From: Tubiluchus corallicola
Lineage: Eukaryota; Priapulida; Priapulimorpha; Priapulimorphida; Tubiluchidae
Assembly: GCA_030141605.1 (NCBI GenBank)
Contig: JAQGDQ010000165.1
Span: 62,001-126,000 of the forward strand
Length of the DNA: 64,000 bases
Reading direction: 5' to 3'
Shown: piece by piece, positions 57,026 to 64,000 of the stretch
Layout: each line of letters starts with the position of its first letter
Position numbering within the stretch: position 1 is the stretch's first letter
Notes under the pieces: model-generated
Databases searched by the model: none
What the model was told of the DNA's origin: nothing
The model's input: only the letters and a program-made list of their open reading frames with translations
Program-made: the position numbers and the translations under genes

Positions 57026-57387
57026 ATTCTTTTGCATTTGGGAAGAACTACTTCTCGCTTATGCCTCCAGCTCTTTTATGAATACATTAACAGTCCTGTG
57101 TGTATGCACACAGTGAAGCAGAGCGTGAAAAGGAGAATGGCCGATAATTTCTGAATCAATAAACGACAAATAACTCCTATGGAAACACGGGTTTACATGG
57201 CTTCAATGTGGATTTTCTGGCTTCCCTCGCTCGTACGTGTACGCACCTCTCCTCACTGTTGTAGGGAGATGTAGGTCAAGCCTTTGTTGAAACAGCAATA
57301 ACTATGAAGCACATTCTGAACATAAACAAATGTTATTAAATACATGTGGGGCCGAGTGGCACTCAGAATATGAGATTGGTAAAAATT

Positions 57388-57960
57388 TTAAAGGAAGACA
57401 GGATGATTTTTCATATACTACCCCATCTTCAAGTCTGATAAAAAGTATACATTTTAACACAATTAGTACTGCAAACGCGTTTCTGATAGTTAAATAATAG
57501 ATTAAAAACATAGTTAACGGCGGTCGATCCTAACTATTGATGACTTCACAAACTAACATAATTTTCAACAGAAAAAATATTCCACGAGCGTGTTGTGTTA
57601 CACGTGTTTGCGAAAGCGAAAATTGAAGTATGGTGCTACTGTAAGATATTCAGTGTGTTGTACTAAAATTCTAATTTCAAATTTACTGCTGTGCTCACGC
57701 ATGAGCTGTCGAACATGCACAGTTCATCACAAACTAACACACCTGAACTGAGAGGTACAACACCTGTTTTTTGCAACGCTTTTCGAAATGCAGGCGCCTA
57801 GTGCCCGTCGAACTAGTGGCGCGAACGCGAAATTGTGTATGTGTGGTAATAATTCTTTCACGAAAGTCATTTTTGAAAAAAAATGTATGTTTCCTTTCAA
57901 TATTTTAAAGAATAGATTGTTTTGACCTACAGTTTATGACTGGGTGCGGTTTTGATTTAA
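57388..57960. mobile_element. Family B TTAA MITE, full-length copy B9
   Basis: TTAA at 57388-57391, AGGAAGACAGGATGATTTTT left end, GGGTGCGGTTTTGA right end and TTAA at 57957-57960; 565 bp between. No ORF. Best reference copy of family B here. Confidence 0.88.
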
Positions 57961-58658
57961 AGCATTTTTTGTTTTTTTGTTTTACGTTACTTGTGCTACA
58001 TACATATCGCTTGATAAACTAGATTCTTATTGTTAAAATTTAGGAAAGTTCACAGAAATGCTCGACTTCAGTAGTCCATGACAGTGCCCTATGGGATTGC
58101 GACTTTAAAAGTGATTTTACTAATTATACGAGGCGCTTATTGCAGTTTTATTACTAAATCTTTCTAACATTTTTCGCGAACATTGAAATAAGTCTAACCT
58201 CCTGGAAAACTCGGCCTTTCCTTTAACGCAGACTACCAAGACTATAGTTCTCTCAGACGTGCATTTTCTCATTTATTTTCTATGGGCGCAGTGGGAGAAT
58301 ATTTCACTTAATTTACACTTCCAGACCGAGTCTGGTGGCAGCTTGTTTTAAGACTCATTATTAGGGCTTCAGTATTTCGTTGCCACTTTACGACTATTGC
58401 TATTATGAATCATTTTTTCCTGAGGGGAGAAAGTGGGTGTTTCTACAGGCTTGTATGGGTAGCTGTGCTTCGACCTGACACCATCTGCTGCTGCTGCTAG
58501 TGAATTCTAAAGGAGCGTATTTGTAAGAAGATTCTAGACTGTAGCGCTGGTTTGTTGAAACTAAGCTATTATGTCCGGATGTTATGGGGGTATGGAAAAA
58601 TTCATTTAAAATATACAAATGTGCTTTAAAATTGCACTGTACATCTGGCTTGCATGTG

Positions 58659-58890
<232 letters not shown>

Positions 58891-59820
58891 AGCAGGATGA
58901 CGTTGGGAACATAGATAAGAATACAAGTTGCAAAATTTAATGTGGTGTAAAAATTCCAGTTGAAATCCTAGTTGCGAACTTGAAATGTTGAAATTTGTTA
59001 TTCTAATCTAACCTGTATTTCCGTAAAGACTTTACTGCACGCAAAATTGGAGTACGAACTCTGCACCTCACAGTGCTTCATAAGTTAACTTATCATAAAG
59101 CCAGAAATTACTAATGAGCTCCTATCAGGTACTACCCCTCTACTCCTAGCAGATACCCCAATCCAGGTGTGCAGGATAAAACTGATGCTTTGTTGTAGCA
59201 AATAATAGACTGTTAACCACCAACCAAACCACTTTTCCTATGTTAAATAACATCCATGACAGACTGATTGTAAAATCACTTACTCTAATTGCGCAGAGCT
59301 GCTTCTGCTTTTATTGTTGACAATAAACTTCTCTTCATCAACTCTTCAAACGCTTTTATTAATCTGGGGAATGAGAGAAGAGGGGATCAATCGAGCGATG
59401 AAATGACTGAAGTTAGTTCTAAAATGTATGGGTGACCATGTGGTTCCATACTCGCTTTAAAAGGTTTCATTTGCTGTGCTGATTGTGGCTGTTTACTTCG
59501 CCCAGGAAGGAGTGCTTCTGAACGAAGTCAACAGCTTGGCGTAGTATGAATTGAAATTATCTTAAGCGTATCCATTTTAGCAGGCCTGGTGTTGCTTAAG
59601 TTCACAACAAGCATGAACTATGAACACTTTATTCCACTCGTCCTGGCATTATTAATTTAGTTGCTAAAGCAAAACTGGTAATTTACAGCTCAGGATTTGA
59701 AAAACGGGGTTTTTGAAATGTGCCTAGTTAAAACAGGCTTGTGAAAATTTGCTGGTTTAATGAAATTCCCATGCAGTTTGATTTCCTGGAGTAATTGTAT
59801 GATGTCCTCTCGCAAAAAGT

Positions 59821-60455
59821 TAGGGAAGGAGTTTACAACTCCCCACAAAATTTAAATACCATAACTCTAACCCTAATCCAAACCTAACCCTAACCCAGCC
59901 ATAACCTAATTCTAACCCAACCTGATCCTAACCCGACCCTAACCTTAACCTTAACCCAACCATAACCCTAATCCTAACTCAACCCTACCACAACAATAAC
60001 CCTCGTTCTAACCCAACCCTAACGCTAAGCCCAAGCCTAACCTTAACCTTAACCTTAACCTTAACCTTAACCCTAACGCAACCGTAACCCTAATCCTAAT
60101 TCAACCCTAACCCTAACTCAACCGTAACCCTAATCCTAACCCAACCCTATCACTAACCCTAACCTAATCCTAACACAACCATAACCCTCATCGTAACCCT
60201 AACATTAAGCCCAAGCCTAACCCTAACCTTAACCCTAACGCAACCGTAACCCTAATCCTAATCCAACCCTAACCCTAACTCAACCGTAACCCTAATCCTA
60301 ACCCAACCCTGTCATTAACCCTAACGCAATCATAGCCTTTATCCTAACACAACCATAACCCCCATCCTAACCCTAACACTGAGCCCAAGCCTAACCCTAA
60401 CCCTAATTCGCTTCACGAACTAATTTCTTGTGTTTGGGGAATTTAAAGTTGAGCC
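59821..60455 (-). mobile_element. Family T: TIR element filled with CCCTAA-like repeats, copy T2
   Basis: GTTTACAACTCCCCACAAAA and ATTTAAATACC on the left are the inverse of the right flank of T1. TCACGAACTAATTTCTTGTG and TTGGGGAATTTAAA on the right are the inverse of the left flank of T1. About 540 bp of degenerate AACCCTAA repeat lies between, with a higher-order period near 178 bp marked by AAGCCCAAGCCTAACC. Confidence 0.72.
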
Positions 60456-61751
60456 AAAGTTTAGTTACTATGCTGTCTTGAGGACTTCAATACTTTCGAA
60501 ATTTACAGTTGAACCTTTTGTCAAACTTAACAGCAAACACCAAGTTTATCAAGAAAGAATAATGCATTGATTATTTAAGAAGAGATTTTAATTGATGAAG
60601 TCTTCTGTTTGGAAATTGCGACGACCATGGTAATAAAAGTGATTGAAACTTAAAGGAAAGCTCAAGTTTTCTGGAAAATTAGGCTTGTTTCGGGGTGTTT
60701 TTGTGGACGCCAAAAAGGATTTGTTGACATCTTTTTTCAGGGATCACTTTCTTTGTGGATTTTTGTGTACAAGTAAAATAAACGTGTCCACAAGTTTACA
60801 GGTCTCTGTGTCCACAAATACCTGCGCGATAAGGAACGAGATGTGATCCCCAAGCTCCCTACCGACTTTGATTTATGCCTGAATTGGTAAAACTTGACTG
60901 AATGCTCAATAAAGCAATACTTACGCAAGATATTTCACGATGATATCGCGAATAATGTTAGAAGGACTTAGTAATAAAACTGTAATAAGCGCCTCGTGTA
61001 ATTAGTAAAGTCGCGATCACTACACACTTGGACGCTCCCATTTTCAATCTGCATTCTTGTTCCAATGATGTCATTCGTCTTGAAGAAAAGTAGTGCACTG
61101 CCAATCTTCATCAAAAGTATAATAAATTTAAAAAAATAGATAGCTAATTTTGTAATATTTTTGCGTGAATATTAGATACGCTACGTAAGTTGTAATTAGT
61201 TTGAGCAGCGCGCTTACGAAAAGTCACGAAGTCTCCCAATTACGTCATGATTTTCAAGTGAATGGCGACAACCACCTCACCTGAAAATTTCTACTCAGAG
61301 GTAGTATATTTTAAATTTACGCTTTATAGATATTTTTTTGGTAAATTTCTTTGTTATATTTAAGTTTCAAATATACATTAAAATAAACCCAACATACTGA
61401 GAGACTTGTTACTTCTTTTAAGCGCAATATTAGGCGTTTGTGTAGCCGCTTTCACAGTCGACGAGTTTATTGCAATATGACAGTAATAGTAATAATAATA
61501 TGCCTGCAGCCATTGTAAAAAGTCGATAGTATGGAAATGCCCTGAACTGTTTCGTTAGTTATCCAAGCATGTATGCAGCATTAACACCCTAAAAGCTTTT
61601 CTTGGGAAATGTCACCTCGGGTCCACGCATCAGATGGATTGAAAATATTGACATGTGTGGGGCATAACGCATGGATTCAATTCCAGCATTTTATTAACAT
61701 GCTGTAGCGTAGACCACAGACTTTTAATGAAGATCTTGAAGATTGATAGAG

Positions 61752-61970
61752 GAATTAGCCTTTTCACAGTTTCGTTGTGCGCAGGCGCAGTTGCTTTCGT
61801 TCAACGGTTAAGTGTACCACAGCAACACGTCTTAGCTACAACCGTCACGTCTCTCACGTGACATGTGTGTAAAGCCAAGCCGTCTGGCGCATTAGTTCAG
61901 TAACTTCAGTTGTTTTACGCGGACTTTGCTCAATTATGCATTAGTCTGTGCTTAGAGTGATTTACTCGCA
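61752..61970. mobile_element. Family C MITE, half copy C6
   Basis: TTAGCCTTTTCACAGTTTCG, GTTAAGTGTACCACAGCAAC and GCATTAGTTCAGTAACTTCA match C2; the other half is missing. Confidence 0.75.
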
Positions 61971-62103
61971 GTTTCTCTTAGATATAATGTAATAAAAGTC
62001 TTTGTTTGGTGTTTAAGTTAATTCTTTTTTCATAATAGTACCTTGTACACTCAGTCCCTGACGATAGTATTTCATTCTTTAAGCAGACATAGACGGGCAG
62101 ACA

Positions 62104-62190
62104 AAGACAGAAAGATAGATAGAGAAAGAGAGGGTGAGAGAAAGAAAGAGAAAGAGAGAGAGAGAGAGGGAGGGAAGGAGAGAGAGACGA
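62104..62190. repeat. Imperfect (GA)n/(AGAAAG)n tract
   Basis: Purine-rich simple repeat with AAAGAGAGAG words. Confidence 0.85.
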
Positions 62191-62741
62191 ACTAAGGCCT
62201 TCCTTTTTTGCCATGGCTGAGCAAGCTTGATTTTTCAAGTTTAGCGTAATTTTTATTGTTTCTTTGCCGTGGCATCCATTCAGGCAGGCCCATAGACATA
62301 ATTATTAGAAACAGCCCACATGGATAAACGAGGGAACCTGACGCCTAGCAAAGGTGATTTATCTTCTAAAATAGTCCGCCTCATTATTAATCATATTCAA
62401 AAAGGATGAGATGACGATGAACAGCCCACTTCTTGTCATATTTACTGTCAAAGCCCAACATGTCTACTAGCTTGATCACAATTGAGATGATTGGTAATAG
62501 CCTGTTATATGGCTTCATTTAGACTTCGATCTGGGTTTATTCAAACTCCCTGGCGCCGCTGAACATATCAAATTAGCATCTAAGCACATTTCCTAAGCTG
62601 ACTCCTTAGCCTTCAGGACTAACTGGGTGTATATTTAGTCGGGCTTCTTTCAGATTAGTTCTAAAAGCGCAAAAAGTTCAGAAGTAGCTTTTCCAGTATG
62701 GTCAACTTCTGTGATATTATCTTTTTTTGTTGTCATCGTAT

Positions 62742-62832
62742 TGCCATTGTTGTTGTTGTTGTCGTTGCTGTAGCTGTTGCTGTTGTCGTTGTCGTTGTGG
62801 CTGTGGCTGTCGTTGTCGTTGTCGTTGTTATC
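62742..62832. repeat. GTTGTC / GTT simple repeat
   Basis: GTTGTTGTTGTCGTTGCTG-type imperfect array; the Thr/Ala-rich minus frame is an artefact. Confidence 0.9.
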
Positions 62833-63459
62833 GTTCCTGTTTTTGATAACTTAAGACGATGAACGATAAAATTACGATGATGACGACAGTCACGAGACGT
62901 AGAAAACTGAACAAAACTGTCAAAACAATTAATGAATGGTTGATGGGAAAGGACGTCTGCAACATTTACCATATGAGAAGATATGTCACGTTTATTAGCC
63001 ACTATTTATTCTCGAAATATAATAAATTGTCAGAAGACGAAACTGCAACTTCAAACTGACTTTGATGAATTCAAGTATAAAATTTTTGACGTTTATTGCA
63101 AATGTCGAGTGTGCAAAGCTACAGCATAATGACTGGCTGGGGAATTCACAAGTGAAACTCACATCAAAGAGCCATTGAAACATTCAACAGTTTGAGAAAC
63201 TCAAGTGCAAACGGGCACCTTGGAGCAGACGAAAACGCCATAAAGGGCAAAAGTATAGAATTTCTGTGTAAACTTTAAGGAGGAAGCTTTGTTTTTAATT
63301 AGCTGAGGTAAAGAGTTGATTGATCTTCAATTGAGCATGTTTTTGGTGAATAGAACGTGCTGTTATGTCTAGATTAATGACAACGCTGAGTTAACTTTCT
63401 TTCTGTTATTAAAAACAAAGTTTTAAAGAAACTGTTTTGCAGTGAAAAATAGCCAGTGT

Positions 63460-64000
63460 TTAAAGGAAAACCGGATGATTGTGTAAACATTAATTCAGAA
63501 TAAAGCATGCTCTAAAATATTGAAAATTACAATAGCTTTTTTTAAATCGAAGCTTAGGTTAAATAATAATTACCTCGGATACTCAAATTTTGTTAAACTT
63601 TCAAAGCTACGGGCGGCTCAGTGAATGTACTAAGACTGGCATTGGCGCACTTTTGTCCCATGCGCGTGGCCGACAAATAGAAGGCGGTACCGTGATAACC
63701 ATGATCATGAACTGCAGTATCAGTTTCTGACGTCATATGACGTAGAGCCCTTTTTCGTGATATTACGCGTTTAAGCAGTACTGTAACAATGACGCAAACG
63801 TGCTTGACGCGCAACGGAGATGCCTGCCATTGCACAAACTGTGGTTAGTTTCTGAACTTAGCGATAGCTGTGTTCGGTTGCCGTTAATTAACTTTCTAAG
63901 CTAATTATTCAAATATAAGAAACAATTGCTAACTTTTATAGTCAAGAAAATGTATATTTTGGACAGTAAATTAAAATGAGATTGAGTCTAAACAATCGTC
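63460..64000. mobile_element. Family A TTAA MITE, copy A3, cut by the window end
   Basis: TTAA at 63460-63463 then AGGAAAACCGGATGATTG. The interior is the reverse complement of A1 up to AGTCTAAACAATCGTC at the last base. About 15 more bases and a TTAA are expected beyond 64000. Confidence 0.82.

Overview
The window is eukaryotic nuclear DNA, AT-rich and gene-poor. GT-AG introns, strong animal orthologues, an extracellular apple plus C-type lectin gene, TTAGGG-type repeats and many metazoan transposon families point to an invertebrate animal. I cannot name the phylum. Every gene model was built by hand: exon ends were chosen so that reading phase, splice dinucleotides and family homology agree.

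Layout. (1) 2.8-9.3 kb, minus strand: a complete four-exon SZRD1 (SUZ RNA-binding domain-containing 1) orthologue, 157 aa. (2) 9.4-11.3 kb, plus strand: a complete three-exon TTC36 orthologue, 191 aa. The SZRD1 and TTC36 start codons are only 67 bp apart, so the two genes form a head-to-head pair that probably shares a promoter. (3) 11.3-14.7 kb: an intergenic gap with a degraded LINE 3' end and a TTAA-type MITE just upstream of the next gene. (4) 14.7-39.7 kb, plus strand: a complete 16-exon SLC30A9 (ZnT9, mitochondrial zinc exporter) orthologue, 578 aa. Its introns are full of mobile elements, minisatellites and a foldback structure. Intron 8 contains a second complete gene on the minus strand, a two-exon secreted PAN/apple plus C-type-lectin protein. 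(5) 39.7-64.0 kb: no gene I can recognise. It holds transposon remnants (two Penelope-like GIY-YIG fragments, one between inverted repeats; a TIR element with a decayed ORF), MITEs, a tRNA-derived SINE, microsatellites and a long telomere-like array.

Repeat families recognised by comparison within the window: A and B (TTAA-flanked MITEs with related termini), C (about 390 bp, TIR AATAAGCCTTTTCACAGTT), D (TIR CATATCTCGGTTTGCCAGAC), E (pogo/Tigger-like, TIR ACAGTAAGTCCTCGCTTAACG), G (short element rich in GCGAGTTAC words) and T (a TIR element whose body is degenerate TTAGGG repeat). Family T is the most unusual item: two copies in opposite orientation 29 kb apart share both unique flanks, so these telomere-like blocks look like the body of a mobile element, not fused chromosome ends.

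Functional links: the four genes have no obvious shared pathway. SZRD1, TTC36 and SLC30A9 are housekeeping-type orthologues; the nested lectin gene is of a lineage-variable, secreted recognition type.
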